A DNA stretch of 64,000 nucleotides from Ruminiclostridium cellulolyticum H10 (GCF_000022065.1 NC_011898.1:1076001-1140000), one strand, 5' to 3'. Shown: positions 17,346 to 27,077, numbered from the stretch's first letter. Translations and numbers: made by a program. Notes: generated from the letters alone by a model not told the origin.

Positions 17346-18696
17346 GTTACGTGTGGAATTGGTTTTTATAATGTTGTTATCGCTGATAATTGCATTTACA
17401 GTAGCAATTCTTATAAGAAATATTGGATTTGAATTTCATAAGGAATCAAAAGAAAAACGAATCAGTCAACGATATGAAGAATGCATTATAGAATTAGAAG
17501 ATAAGTTATTAAAAGTTGATATGAAAGATGTAAATAAGATAAATGCTATTTTAGAGGAAAATTATAGCCAATTGGTAGGATATGAGTTCTATGTAGTTGA
17601 TGAAAATGGAAGGGTTATTAGCAGTAGTACACCTGCCATGTTAGAAATAGATAAAGTACGTATAATAGATGGGGCAAGGGATTACCAGATATCAAAATCA
17701 GATGCTAATGTATTTAAAATTACAGGATGTGATAGTATCAAAAATGGGTACTATTTATATTATACTTATCTATATTTTGATGAGAATGACACAAGGATGG
17801 TAGCAGGAGCATTAATTGGAGCGGTAATTTGCTTTTTTTTCCTCATATGGGGTAGAATATCATACATTTCAACCATTCGTTTATCTGTAGATAAGATGAC
17901 TCAGGGGGATTTGAGTGAAAAAGTACCTTGTTGTTACAAGAATGAATTGAGAGGATTGGCAGAAGATATAAATAAAATGGCAGAAGCTCTGGAAAATGAG
18001 GAGCAGAAAAAGAATGAATTTCTGACTAATATTTCTCATGATATTAGAACACCATTAACTACTATTCTTGGCTATCTTAATATGATTAAGAATAAAAACT
18101 ATGATTCAGAGGAAGCGTTACAAGGTTATATACGGATTATGGAACGTAAGGGAAAGTTCCTTGCATCTATGTTGGAGGATTTTTTTCAGTATTCCAAGCT
18201 GGCGTCTCATGATATATCCATAAAATATACAAAACTGGATTTAAATGAATTATTACGTCAAATGAAAGAAGATGAGGAAGAAGAATTCTTGGCAAAAGAA
18301 TTGAAATTAGAATTGCAATTATATCCCGAAGTAATCTACTGTATGGGAGATCCAGAGTTATTAGCTAGGGTGGTAGGAAATTTGTTATCTAATTCAATAA
18401 AATATTCCCAAATGAATACATCAGTTCTTATGAAAAGCAGCATCGAGAAGGTTAATTACATAAATTATGGTGTGTTTTCAATCAGCAATGTTCCACAGGA
18501 ATCTATATCAGAAGAAGAAGTATCACGACTTTTTGAGCGACTATATAAGAGAGATAATGCAAGAAAAGAAGAAGGAAGTGGCTTGGGATTATCAATAGCA
18601 AATAATATAATAAAATTGCATGGTGGTAAAATCGAAGGACATTTCGTGGAAGAACGATTAATATTTAAAGTATATGTTAGGATGCAGAAGCTTTAG
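17329..18696 (+). CDS. Sensor histidine kinase (OmpR-partner type)
   Basis: 455 residues: a membrane helix at 8-28, an extracytoplasmic domain of about 125 residues, a second helix near 160-180, a HAMP-like segment, a HisKA domain with His237 in SHDIRTPL, and an HATPase domain with N-box NLLSNSIKYS and G-box GSGLGLSI. Translation appears to start at a TTG (17329) inside the regulator gene, with GGGATAT upstream, which implies coupling. The kinase domain resembles kinases for cell-envelope and antibiotic stress, and the operon partner CPBP protease agrees with that, but the signal is unknown. Confidence 0.92.
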   Translation: MKKKIRLRVELVFIMLLSLIIAFTVAILIRNIGFEFHKESKEKRISQRYEECIIELEDKLLKVDMKDVNKINAILEENYSQLVGYEFYVVDENGRVISSSTPAMLEIDKVRIIDGARDYQISKSDANVFKITGCDSIKNGYYLYYTYLYFDENDTRMVAGALIGAVICFFFLIWGRISYISTIRLSVDKMTQGDLSEKVPCCYKNELRGLAEDINKMAEALENEEQKKNEFLTNISHDIRTPLTTILGYLNMIKNKNYDSEEALQGYIRIMERKGKFLASMLEDFFQYSKLASHDISIKYTKLDLNELLRQMKEDEEEEFLAKELKLELQLYPEVIYCMGDPELLARVVGNLLSNSIKYSQMNTSVLMKSSIEKVNYINYGVFSISNVPQESISEEEVSRLFERLYKRDNARKEEGSGLGLSIANNIIKLHGGKIEGHFVEERLIFKVYVRMQKL

Positions 18697-18773
18697 TGGA
18701 TTCAAGGTTATAGTGCATTGAAAAATAATGAGTTAATTTTATAGGTAAAGTAGTTAATATGTTGAGGATTAAT

Positions 18774-18920
18774 ATGGGGTGGAATTTATTGGTATATATC
18801 AAAGGTCATGAATCGTCTCCATTAAAAATGGACTCAACGATACCGGAATTGGGATCAGGTCATGAGTCAATTAATGATTATGATATTATGGGAGACTGGA
18901 TAACTACATTTAAATCATAG
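18774..18920 (+). CDS. Small ORF, 48 residues, unknown
   Basis: The ATG is preceded by GAGGATTA at a suitable distance. The product begins MGWNLLVYIKGHESSPLK and ends NDYDIMGDWITTFKS. The amino-acid composition looks like real protein, and it may be a fragment of a larger gene. I recognise no family. The stretch from 18921 to 19043 holds no gene. Confidence 0.3.
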   Translation: MGWNLLVYIKGHESSPLKMDSTIPELGSGHESINDYDIMGDWITTFKS

Positions 18921-19043
18921 AACCAAGCCCCACCGCCCTGAAGGGCTCGTCCTCATATTGCCTGACGGGCTAGGCCCTCAAAATACAGGGATAGCATAGA
19001 AATATCATTATTAAAAATTATTGCCAGATTTAATCTATTATAG

Positions 19044-20308
19044 TGTCCTGAACGGTACTTGGGTTGACACTCCTCTGGGAAATATTAAGTTTTGTTTATT
19101 CGGCACTTCCAATATGGAGGTGCCTTTCTATGTCAAACCGGCGCCTGGTCTGATATCTTTTTTGCCCTCATCGCCGGGCGGGCTAGACCCTACAAATTAA
19201 CTCGCAGGATCATTCAGGAGCTTCTCTCGGGCAAGAGGCAAGCTGTCAAGAAATGTCTGCATCGGCGTCTTGCCTTTACACCTTTTCCCCTGATGTGTTC
19301 GCTCTTCGTTGTATTCCAGCATATAAAAATCCAAATCCTCCTGCATTTGTTCAACTGATTTATACATTGTCCTTCGGAATGCGGGTTTATAAAATTCATT
19401 CAGAATTGTTTGGTTAAAACGCTCGCATATACCGTTTGTTTGAGGGCTTTTAGCCTTTGTCATTGTGTGCTCAATGTCGTTCATCTGCAGAAATAACTCA
19501 TACAAGTGTTTCTCAGGTGCTCCACAGTACTCCGTTCCTCTGTCTGTGAGTACTCTCATTATCGGTATCATATGATTCTCAAAGAACGGTAAGACTCTGT
19601 CATTTAATATATCTGCTGCTGTTACTGGTACCTTGGCTGTATATAATTTTGCGAATCCCACTGCCGAATAAGTATCTATGGCAGTTTGCTGATATATACG
19701 TCCAACACCTTTGATATAGCCCACATAGAAAGTGTCCTGTGCCAGCAAATATCCCGGGTGCTGGGTATCTATCTCGTCTATGGATATATTCTTTTCCTGC
19801 TGTGCCTTTTCCAGAGCAGCGAGCTGATCTTCAGTGTAAAGTATGCCTTCCTTGGCAGCCTTTTCTTCAAGCTTTTTGAGTCTCTTGTCAAAGGTTTCTA
19901 TATTATATCTCTGCCAGATTGATCTTACCCCTCCGGCTGATACAAGAACTCCTTGTTTTCTCAGTTCGTTACTTGCCCTGAGCTGCCCGTATGCCGGCTT
20001 TTCATATGCTATTCTTAATACGGCTTCCTCAGTTTCTGGAGCAACCCTGTTTTTCATACAAGGCTTTCTTCTGGTCTTGTCCTTTAATCCTTCCAGACCA
20101 TTTTCCTCGTAAGCTTTCTTAATATCATAGAAGTGCTGTCTGCTGACTCCATGAATTTTACATGCTTCACTTACGTTTTGAAGATATTCGGCCAACTCAA
20201 TCAGGCTCATTTTGTTTTTAACTATACGATCTTGTGCTGTCATAATTGAAATCTCCTCCTACAATTTAATTATTGTCCAGAGGAGATATTGCCCAACATT
20301 ATTCAGAT
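19044..20308 (-). mobile_element. IS481-type insertion sequence
   Basis: A single DDE transposase gene lies between related ends. Inward from the left is TTGGG-N6-CTCCTCTGG (19059-19078), and the complement of the right end has the same pattern (20278-20297), both preceded by CTGAA. The outer edges are uncertain by a few bases and no target duplication was clear. It sits between the arms of a perfect 14-bp inverted repeat: AAATTATTGCCAGA at 19015-19028 and its complement at 20362-20375. Confidence 0.82.
19197..20243 (-). CDS. IS481-family transposase
   Basis: 348 residues. The N-terminal HTH contains EACKIHGVSRQHFYDIKKA, and the rve core has the first Asp in LLAQDTFYVG, the second in VLTDRGTEYCG and the Glu in GICERFNQTILNEF, with the tail YNEERTHQGKRCKGKTP. 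GGAGGAG precedes the ATG by eight bases. No disruption is seen, so it may be functional. A solo copy of the left end of this IS lies at 42054-42090. Confidence 0.92.
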   Translation of the reverse strand: MTAQDRIVKNKMSLIELAEYLQNVSEACKIHGVSRQHFYDIKKAYEENGLEGLKDKTRRKPCMKNRVAPETEEAVLRIAYEKPAYGQLRASNELRKQGVLVSAGGVRSIWQRYNIETFDKRLKKLEEKAAKEGILYTEDQLAALEKAQQEKNISIDEIDTQHPGYLLAQDTFYVGYIKGVGRIYQQTAIDTYSAVGFAKLYTAKVPVTAADILNDRVLPFFENHMIPIMRVLTDRGTEYCGAPEKHLYELFLQMNDIEHTMTKAKSPQTNGICERFNQTILNEFYKPAFRRTMYKSVEQMQEDLDFYMLEYNEERTHQGKRCKGKTPMQTFLDSLPLAREKLLNDPAS

Positions 20309-20519
20309 ACTGTCAAGTGAAGTCAATTCTCTAGCAATTATAGTACATAGAAACAGAACGCTCTGGCAATAATTTAAAATATATTATTAAAATTTTTGAG
20401 AGTTAATACTTTGGAAATACTTAGCCATCATTGAGTTTGAAAGGCTTCATACACAAAATTATTTACAGTCCCCTTTCGTGCTTAGCTTATTTATATTTCC
20501 TTATTGAAAAAGCTATATT

Positions 20520-21695
20520 CTACACAGGGAAAGATGATATAGTACCAAGCAGATACATTTTAATCATTGCAAAGTCGATGGAGTCAACTTGTCCGTTTCT
20601 ATCCACATCTGCATTTTTAAGAGCATCTCCCGTAAGCGGTGCTACATTAAGCATATGCATTTTTAAGAGTGCATAATCTGTTGCGTCAACTGAACCATCA
20701 CTATTCAAATCACCCAAGGTTTGAATAGGTTCTATATCTTGAAACAAATCCGGTAATATGTTATAAATGTACTGATTAATCCAATTCCATGCATGTGTAC
20801 CACCATTCGCAACCATAAAATAGAAATTTCCGTTTTTAACATCGGATGAATATATGAAAGTATTTGTGTATTTTTTCATTGCTTCTATCTGTGGCTTCAT
20901 ATTAGGATATGCAATATCGCCATCGCCTGTAGCACAGAACAGTTTGTAGTCTTGAGGTGCTTTATAACCGGATTTCTTTACAACATCTGCCAGATACTGT
21001 GCTGTTTCTCCAGGTTTACTGCTTCCTGCTGTTGAACCTAATGCCCAACAGTCACCGCTTAAAGGCATAAAATATTTAACATAGTCAAGGCAGTTAATAA
21101 ATGTGTACCATGTACATACCGAACCCATTGAGAATCCGCCAAATGCCCTGTGATCTCTGGAGGCCTTCATGTCCGCAGCACTATTTGATTTTAAATATGT
21201 ATTATATTTGGTTTCAACTAATGGAATAACTGAAGTAGTTAATTCCTGGGGGAAACCTGCAACATCATTATTACCTTTGTAAAATGATGGTGTAACAACT
21301 ATAACCGGTTTAATATCTCCCTTTGCAATCATATTATCAATTATTACTTTTAATTCCTTGTTCTGACCTGGTCCGCCGAATAATAAATTCTCATCTTCGC
21401 CGCCACCGTGCATCAGATATACAACGTTATACTTTTTAGAAGTATCAGACTGGCTATATCCGTTAGGAAGATAGACGTTAAAATACTTAGTATCGTTACC
21501 CCATCTGTAACTTAACCTTTCAATAGTGCCTTGCTTTGAACTATTCATTTTGTACTCATAAGGAAGTGGTTTGAAAACTTTCTCGCTAGCATCAGCAGCA
21601 GATACCGATGTATTAGTAGCAGCCACCAGACTCAGAGTCAGAATACCCGACAGAATAAAACACAAGCTCTTTTTAAAACCTTTTTTGCAAAACAT
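20520..21695 (-). CDS. Dockerin-bearing CE1-type esterase (feruloyl/acetyl)
   Basis: 391 residues: signal peptide (cleavage near VSA-AD, residue 33), an alpha/beta-hydrolase of the esterase D / XynZ feruloyl esterase group, and a C-terminal type I dockerin. The nucleophile is Ser189 in GFSMG. The VVYLMHGGGEDE oxyanion region is present, and the catalytic His is likely in GGTHAWN. The dockerin has two calcium loops (GDLNSDGSVDATDY and ADVDRNGQVDSIDF). It would act in the cellulosome on ester side chains of xylan. An upstream in-frame start at 21737 exists, but AAAGGAGG selects the ATG at 21695. Confidence 0.9.
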   Translation of the reverse strand: MFCKKGFKKSLCFILSGILTLSLVAATNTSVSAADASEKVFKPLPYEYKMNSSKQGTIERLSYRWGNDTKYFNVYLPNGYSQSDTSKKYNVVYLMHGGGEDENLLFGGPGQNKELKVIIDNMIAKGDIKPVIVVTPSFYKGNNDVAGFPQELTTSVIPLVETKYNTYLKSNSAADMKASRDHRAFGGFSMGSVCTWYTFINCLDYVKYFMPLSGDCWALGSTAGSSKPGETAQYLADVVKKSGYKAPQDYKLFCATGDGDIAYPNMKPQIEAMKKYTNTFIYSSDVKNGNFYFMVANGGTHAWNWINQYIYNILPDLFQDIEPIQTLGDLNSDGSVDATDYALLKMHMLNVAPLTGDALKNADVDRNGQVDSIDFAMIKMYLLGTISSFPV

Positions 21696-21939
21696 GATAC
21701 ATCCTCCTTTAAAATTTAAATAAATTATTACTTCCAACCCCTTATTACCAAGGCACAGTATAAATATATTTATTTGTGCCCTTCATTTGTAGATGATTAA
21801 AAAAAACCCGGACAAAAATGAAAAAATATTATAATCATTATACAATATTTTGTAAAAACATGCACCAAGAATTTACATTATATCAATCTACAGGAAATAA
21901 CAAAAGTTTCCCAGAAGGAATAAAAAGATAATCCTCAAT

Positions 21940-22038
21940 ATGGATTCAACAGCAGAAATAAAGGATAATAGAACATTTGTACCTGTAAAATACATAGCTG
22001 AAGCTGTTGGAGCTGATGTTCTTTTTGATATATTTTAG
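21940..22038 (+). pseudogene. Stalk-domain (Cu amine oxidase-like) fragment
   Basis: 33 codons read TAEIKDNRTFVPVKYIAEAV and then GADVLFDIF before the stop. This is one half-repeat of the stalk domain seen complete at 2909-3925. No signal peptide or remaining domain is present. The rest of the gap from 21696 to 22274 shows no other gene. Confidence 0.6.
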
Positions 22039-22274
22039 AAAGCCATCATGATGCAGGTAGATTGATAAATGTATTTGACCGATTGGTGCAACATGGCAAT
22101 AGTGTTATTGTAATAATATAAGAAGTAATAACGACTTATAAATTATGTGTACGTTTAGTGCACTTTTTATCAAAAAGCCGACAATAATATCTGTAAACTG
22201 TAAAAAAGAATACTTTTATAATATAATGTTAAAAGACAGTCTTAAAAAAGAGATGTAAGGAGATTAACTTAAAT

Positions 22275-24443
22275 ATGGGTTTTACATTAATATTAGCAGA
22301 AAAACCTTCGGTAGCAAGAGATTTGGCAAAAGTCCTGAACTGCGGGCAAAATGCCAATGGCTATATAATGGGAAAAAAATATATCGTAACCTGGGCCTTG
22401 GGACATCTTGTTACCCTTGCAGACCCTGAAGCTTACGGCAACAAGTACAAGACATGGAATCTGGAAGACCTGCCAATGCTGCCAAACAAAATGGAACTGG
22501 TAGTAATAAAGCAGACTGCAAAACAGTACGGAGTAGTCAGAGGTCTTTTGAACAGGGCCGATGTGGACGAGCTTGTAATAGCCACTGATTCCGGGCGTGA
22601 AGGTGAGCTTGTAGCCAGATGGATTATAATGAAGGCAGGATTTAAAAAGCCGATAAAGCGTCTATGGATTTCATCCCAGACGGACAAGGCCATAAAGGAA
22701 GGGTTTGCAAAATTAAGGCCTTCCAAGGAATACGACAACCTATACTATTCGGCACAGAGCAGGGCAGAAGCCGACTGGCTCATTGGTCTTAATGTCACAA
22801 GGGCATTGACCTGCAAATACAATGCTCAGCTATCAGCAGGGAGAGTACAGACACCTACACTTGCCATGATTGTAGAAAGAGAAGAGGAAATTCGTAAATT
22901 CAGGCCCAAGGACTATTGGACAATTTCCGCACAGTTTAACGGATTTACGGTACAGTGGCAGGATAGCAGAAACAATCAGACCAGAACTTTCAACAAAGAA
23001 GAGGCGGACGGAATAGTAGCTAAAATAACAGGACAGATGGGTGAAGTAGTTGAGGTAAAAAAAGAAACTAAGAAAGAATTGCCTCCATTGGCTTACGACC
23101 TGACAGAGCTGCAAAGAGATGCAAACAAAAAATTCTCATATTCAGCAAAACAAACCCTTAACATAATGCAGCGTCTTTATGAATCACACAAGCTGGTTAC
23201 GTATCCAAGAACAGATTCAAGGTACATAACGGATGACATTGTACCTACCTTGAACGAACGCTTGAAAAGCATAGCGGTGGGCCCTTATGCAAAGCTTGTA
23301 CAGGGAGTTATGAGAAACAAACCAAGTGTTACAAAAAGGTTTGTGGATAACAGCAAGGTTACAGACCACCATGCCATAATACCAACAGAACAATTTGTGG
23401 ACTTATTCTCACTGAATTCAGAAGAGAGAAATATATATGACCTTATAGTAAAAAGATTTATTGCAGTACTAAGCAAGCCGTTTGAATATGAGCAGACTAC
23501 AGTAAAGCTTGATATAGCAGGAGAAAGTTTTTATGCAAAAGGGAAAATTGTCAAATCATCGGGCTGGAAAACAGTCTATGACGGTTTTGGAAAACTTGAT
23601 GAAGACGATGAAGATGATAATGACCAGTCACTGCCGGATATCCAGAAGGGCCATAAGGCAAAAGTTGTCGGACCTAAATCAATAAACGGAAAAACAAAGC
23701 CACCCGCAAGGTATACTGAGGCCACTTTACTTTCTGCAATGGAGCATCCGGGGAAATTTGTTGACAACAAAGCGTTAAAGGAAGCCTTAGAAAGCACCAG
23801 CGGACTTGGCACACCAGCTACAAGAGCAGATATAATAGAAAAGCTTTTTAATACGTTTTATATAGAAAGAAAGGGTAAGGAAATTTACCCTACCTCAAAG
23901 GGAACTCAACTTATTTCACTGGTTCCTACTGATTTGAAATCTCCTGAACTTACTGCAAAGTGGGAGCAGCAGCTTACCCTTATAAGTAAAGGTAAAGTCA
24001 ATTCAAATGTGTTTGTAAATGATATGAAAAAATATGCAAGAAAATTAGTGGGAGCGGTTATAGCAAGTTCGGAACAGTTCAAACATGATAACGTAACCCG
24101 GGAAAAGTGTCCCGAATGTGGGAAATACCTTCTGGAAGTAAACGGTAAAAAAGGCAAAATGCATATCTGTCCTGACAGAGAATGTGGCTACAGAAAGTCT
24201 GTAACCGTAATATCAAATGCCAGATGCCCTGAATGTCACAAGAAAATGGAAATCAGAGGAGAGGGAGAAAATAAGTCATTTTACTGTTCATGCGGTTATA
24301 GGGAGAAGTTGGACGCTTTTAAGAAACGTAAAGGTCAACAGGTTGATAAAAGGGAGGTTGCCAAATTCATGAGGCAGCAGGAAAAGGACGAAAACATAAA
24401 CTCTGCACTTGCTGATGCATTGGCAAAGTGGAAAAATAATTGA
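22275..24443 (+). CDS. topB: DNA topoisomerase III
   Basis: 722 residues, a type IA topoisomerase that cuts one strand and passes the other. The Toprim domain has EKPSVARDLAKVL at the N-terminus and ATDSGREGE near residue 102. The catalytic tyrosine is in TYPRTDSRYI near residue 310. SAGRVQTPTL and the LGTPATRA motif are also present. The C-terminus carries two zinc-finger-like blocks (CPEC..CPDRECGY and CPEC..CSCGY). The ATG follows AAGGAG. It appears to be a free-standing gene, not within a mobile element. Confidence 0.96.
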   Translation: MGFTLILAEKPSVARDLAKVLNCGQNANGYIMGKKYIVTWALGHLVTLADPEAYGNKYKTWNLEDLPMLPNKMELVVIKQTAKQYGVVRGLLNRADVDELVIATDSGREGELVARWIIMKAGFKKPIKRLWISSQTDKAIKEGFAKLRPSKEYDNLYYSAQSRAEADWLIGLNVTRALTCKYNAQLSAGRVQTPTLAMIVEREEEIRKFRPKDYWTISAQFNGFTVQWQDSRNNQTRTFNKEEADGIVAKITGQMGEVVEVKKETKKELPPLAYDLTELQRDANKKFSYSAKQTLNIMQRLYESHKLVTYPRTDSRYITDDIVPTLNERLKSIAVGPYAKLVQGVMRNKPSVTKRFVDNSKVTDHHAIIPTEQFVDLFSLNSEERNIYDLIVKRFIAVLSKPFEYEQTTVKLDIAGESFYAKGKIVKSSGWKTVYDGFGKLDEDDEDDNDQSLPDIQKGHKAKVVGPKSINGKTKPPARYTEATLLSAMEHPGKFVDNKALKEALESTSGLGTPATRADIIEKLFNTFYIERKGKEIYPTSKGTQLISLVPTDLKSPELTAKWEQQLTLISKGKVNSNVFVNDMKKYARKLVGAVIASSEQFKHDNVTREKCPECGKYLLEVNGKKGKMHICPDRECGYRKSVTVISNARCPECHKKMEIRGEGENKSFYCSCGYREKLDAFKKRKGQQVDKREVAKFMRQQEKDENINSALADALAKWKNN

Positions 24444-24518
24444 CACCCAAACCTGATTTGTTGTATTATCATTATAATTTATATAGGTTAACTAGGATTA
24501 ATATTTCAGGAGGTTATC

Positions 24519-25328
24519 ATGAGCGTATTTGACAAACTTGATTTTCTAAAAACAAACATAAAAGCATTGGGAAGTGCTGCCGTAGCTTTTTCGGGCGGAG
24601 TGGACTCTTCCCTTTTATTAAAGGTTGCATATGATGTACTGGGGAACGGTGTTGTGGCAGTGACAGCACATTCTTCTACATATCCTGAAAGAGAGATGAA
24701 TGAAGCAAAGGAATTTACGGCAAACTATGGCATAAAACATAGAATAATAGATTCGGACGAGCTGGAAGTTAAAGGTTTTTCGGATAATCCCGTAAACCGC
24801 TGTTATTTATGTAAAAATGAGCTGTATGATAAAATCCAGTTAGTTGCAAAAGAAGAAAATGTAAAATATATTCTGGAAGGCTCCAACCATGATGATCTTG
24901 GGGACTACAGACCCGGCTTTCAGGCTGTTAGCGAACATGGCGTCCTCAGCCCTTTAAAGGATGCACTGCTTACAAAAGACGAAATACGTTTTCTTTCAAA
25001 GGAGATGGGTCTTAAAAGCTGGGACAAACCTGCATTTGCGTGCCTGTCCTCAAGATTTCCATACGGAGAGAAAATTACTCATCAAAGGCTCAGGATGATT
25101 GACAGGGCGGAGCAGCTATTATTAGACTTGGGCTTTAAGCAGGTAAGAGTGAGATTTCATGGAGATATAGCTAGAATTGAAGTTGGTCAGGAGCAATTCT
25201 TAAAATTTACTGATAATGAAATTAGAGAAAAAGTTTATTCAGAATTTAAAAAAATAGGATTTATGTATACTGCTCTGGATTTAAAGGGCTATAGAACGGG
25301 CAGCATGAACGAAGGATTAACGTTGTAA
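24519..25328 (+). CDS. larE: ATP-dependent sacrificial sulfur transferase LarE
   Basis: 269 residues of the PP-loop superfamily: SGGVDS at 25-30, RCYLCKNELYDKI, EGSNHDDLGDYRPG and ACLSSRFPYGE. LarE adenylates a pyridinium dicarboxylate and donates sulfur from a cysteine to build the nickel-pincer cofactor of lactate racemase; the Cys of ACLSSR is the expected donor or cluster ligand. No larA, larB or larC is nearby, so the partner genes lie elsewhere or this paralogue serves another sulfur transfer. It follows topB by 75 bp and has a strong AGGAGG. Confidence 0.9.
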   Translation: MSVFDKLDFLKTNIKALGSAAVAFSGGVDSSLLLKVAYDVLGNGVVAVTAHSSTYPEREMNEAKEFTANYGIKHRIIDSDELEVKGFSDNPVNRCYLCKNELYDKIQLVAKEENVKYILEGSNHDDLGDYRPGFQAVSEHGVLSPLKDALLTKDEIRFLSKEMGLKSWDKPAFACLSSRFPYGEKITHQRLRMIDRAEQLLLDLGFKQVRVRFHGDIARIEVGQEQFLKFTDNEIREKVYSEFKKIGFMYTALDLKGYRTGSMNEGLTL

Positions 25329-25344
25329 AGAAACAATATGGTTA

Positions 25345-25391
25345 TACTGCTGCAATAATTTGGTTATCACAACAGGATATTTGCAGCAGTA
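25345..25391. terminator. Bidirectional hairpin between larE and the Rrf2 gene
   Basis: A perfect 11-bp stem TACTGCTGCAA / TTGCAGCAGTA with a 25-nt loop lies between convergent genes. The T-runs on either side are poor, so the strength is uncertain. Confidence 0.6.
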
Positions 25392-25417
25392 AATCATTTT
25401 ATGGAAACAATTTATTA

Positions 25418-25864
25418 CTAAATATAATACATATAGGAATCGTCATCCGGATTTCTTTCAGCTTCAAAAACAAGATCCCTGAGAGTTGTATTTTTTAAAA
25501 CTTCACAAATTGATTCATCCAGCTTGTCCCAAACCAAGGAACTTATTGATTTTTCAATTCCTTCTGCCTGAGCAGAAACTGAACGTTCAGTCTTTTCAAA
25601 CAGACTTAATTCAACTGCTTGCAAAATATCATATGCAGTAATCCTTTCGGAGGATTTTGCTAGATGATATCCGCCCTGTGAACCCTTGACAGAGTTAACA
25701 AGCTTTGACCTTTTCAAAAGCGAAAAAACCTGTTCAAGATATATCTTAGAAATTCCCAATTTTTCTGAAATGCTTATTACAGTTACAAAATCACCGTTTC
25801 TGCCCAATTGAGCAACACATATCATAGCTGCTATCCCGTACCTGCCCTTTGACGAAATTCGCAT
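25418..25864 (-). CDS. Rrf2 family transcriptional regulator
   Basis: 148 residues with the Rrf2 winged helix: MRISSKGRYGIAAM at the start, SISEKLGISKIYLEQVFSLLKRSKLV as the recognition helix region and GSQGGYHLAKS as the wing. Members such as IscR, CymR and NsrR control iron-sulfur, cysteine or redox genes. The three-cysteine cluster loop of IscR and NsrR is not present, so it is closer to the CymR type, which responds through a partner. It has its own AGGAGG. Target genes cannot be read from the context. Confidence 0.9.
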   Translation of the reverse strand: MRISSKGRYGIAAMICVAQLGRNGDFVTVISISEKLGISKIYLEQVFSLLKRSKLVNSVKGSQGGYHLAKSSERITAYDILQAVELSLFEKTERSVSAQAEGIEKSISSLVWDKLDESICEVLKNTTLRDLVFEAERNPDDDSYMYYI

Positions 25865-26653
25865 AGATTCCTCCTATTTCATACTAATTATATATGTTTT
25901 ATTGAACCACATACTTATTAATGTGTCAACATTTTAGATTTGTTATTCAGGACATACACAATACATTAGCTGGAAAGACATATGCTAATGTTCTTGCTAT
26001 CCGCAAGGGAGATGGGAACAGAGAGGACATAAAAGCGAAAATGTCAAGAAGTTTATAGAGGAAGAGTGCAAAGGAGCAGTTGTTCCTTTTATTCTAAATT
26101 TGAAATAGAGGTATAATCAAGGGGTTGTCGCAAAATTAATTTTTATCTTTCTTAACCTGTACTTAGGAGTATAAATTGTATCAATGGAAGCTTGGTTAAA
26201 GATATTTGCAGATTTAATAATACTTTAGTTCAGTCGTAGCTAAAAAATATAATCTACACTTATCATCTTTAGTTGAAGGTTTTCCATTTTCAGTGATAGT
26301 AGATTCCATCTCAGACTGTTTATTAGTATCTCACATATTCTTATTGAAACAATTATCGGTATGATTTAAGGGGGATGTGATATTTAAAGTATCGACCGCC
26401 TCATTACTTACCATTATTACCATTATCTGTTTGACGAACTCTGCTATATAATATAATAATAAAATAACATCAAGTAATTATTACTCAAACATTTGATGCA
26501 AGATGGAAATATATGATGTAAAAAAAATATTCTGCGAAGGATTTTTATGCCAATTACGACTATCCTTTTGAATGTCTAAGACAAAGGATTCGAATTTTTG
26601 AGGTCTGCTGTCAGGACGAGAATAATTATGGATAATAGGGGAGGTTTGCCTAT
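25865..26653. other. Gene-poor stretch with a MetQ relic
   Basis: Apart from the relic at 25951-26108 I see no gene in these 789 bp. Around 26432 TTGACG is followed by overlapping TATAAT boxes at spacings of 10 and 15, which would be an atypical promoter for the sigma-factor operon. Confidence 0.4.
25951..26108 (+). pseudogene. MetQ/NlpA methionine-binding lipoprotein C-terminal relic
   Basis: The sequence reads TYANVLAIRKGDGNREDIKA in one frame, then after a frameshift VKKFIEEECKGAVVP in the next. This is the conserved C-terminal end of MetQ-type substrate-binding proteins of methionine ABC importers. No start, lipobox or main domain remains. Confidence 0.65.
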
Positions 26654-27067
26654 ATGAAAACGATTAAGAGTATTACGTTTCTGCTTGTCTTAACAATGTT
26701 TTTTACACTTGCTCTTGCCGCCTGCGGAGAGTCCGATACTGTTTCATACTATATAATTTCGGATAAGCAATACACCGAAAAGGCCGATTTGGAAAACGCC
26801 GCACAGCCGGAACAATTAACTGCGGGGCAGGATGTTTACGCCAGTGTATATTTTATCGAGTCCCCAAAGGGGATGGAGTATACCGCAAAATGGTCCATTA
26901 ACGGGAATGTAGTTAAAACCGATAAACAAAAAATGCACACCGATAAAAGTGGCATGATTGTTTTTTCTCTGGAAGGGGATAAGGTCATAGCAGGAACACT
27001 TAAATTTGAAATAAGTTATGGCGGTCATACTCTGGCTTCAAAGGAGCTTGTTATTGCCGAGGAATGA
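26654..27067 (+). CDS. Putative lipoprotein next to an ECF sigma gene
   Basis: 137 residues. The N-terminus is a lipoprotein signal with lipobox LAAC (Cys near residue 24). The mature part is about 110 residues with strands that look like a small beta-sandwich (VYASVYFIESP, YTAKWSINGNVV, GTLKFEISYGG). I recognise no named family. The ATG follows GGGGAGG. It ends 10 bp before the ECF sigma gene, so the lipoprotein is probably a target or a sensor of that system. Confidence 0.75.
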   Translation: MKTIKSITFLLVLTMFFTLALAACGESDTVSYYIISDKQYTEKADLENAAQPEQLTAGQDVYASVYFIESPKGMEYTAKWSINGNVVKTDKQKMHTDKSGMIVFSLEGDKVIAGTLKFEISYGGHTLASKELVIAEE

Positions 27068-27077
27068 GGATAGTCTG

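Noticed and set aside
23576-23812. Open frame on the minus strand inside topB with a long serine run
   Set aside because: It is the complement of the Asp/Glu-rich segment of topoisomerase III and has no ribosome binding site.
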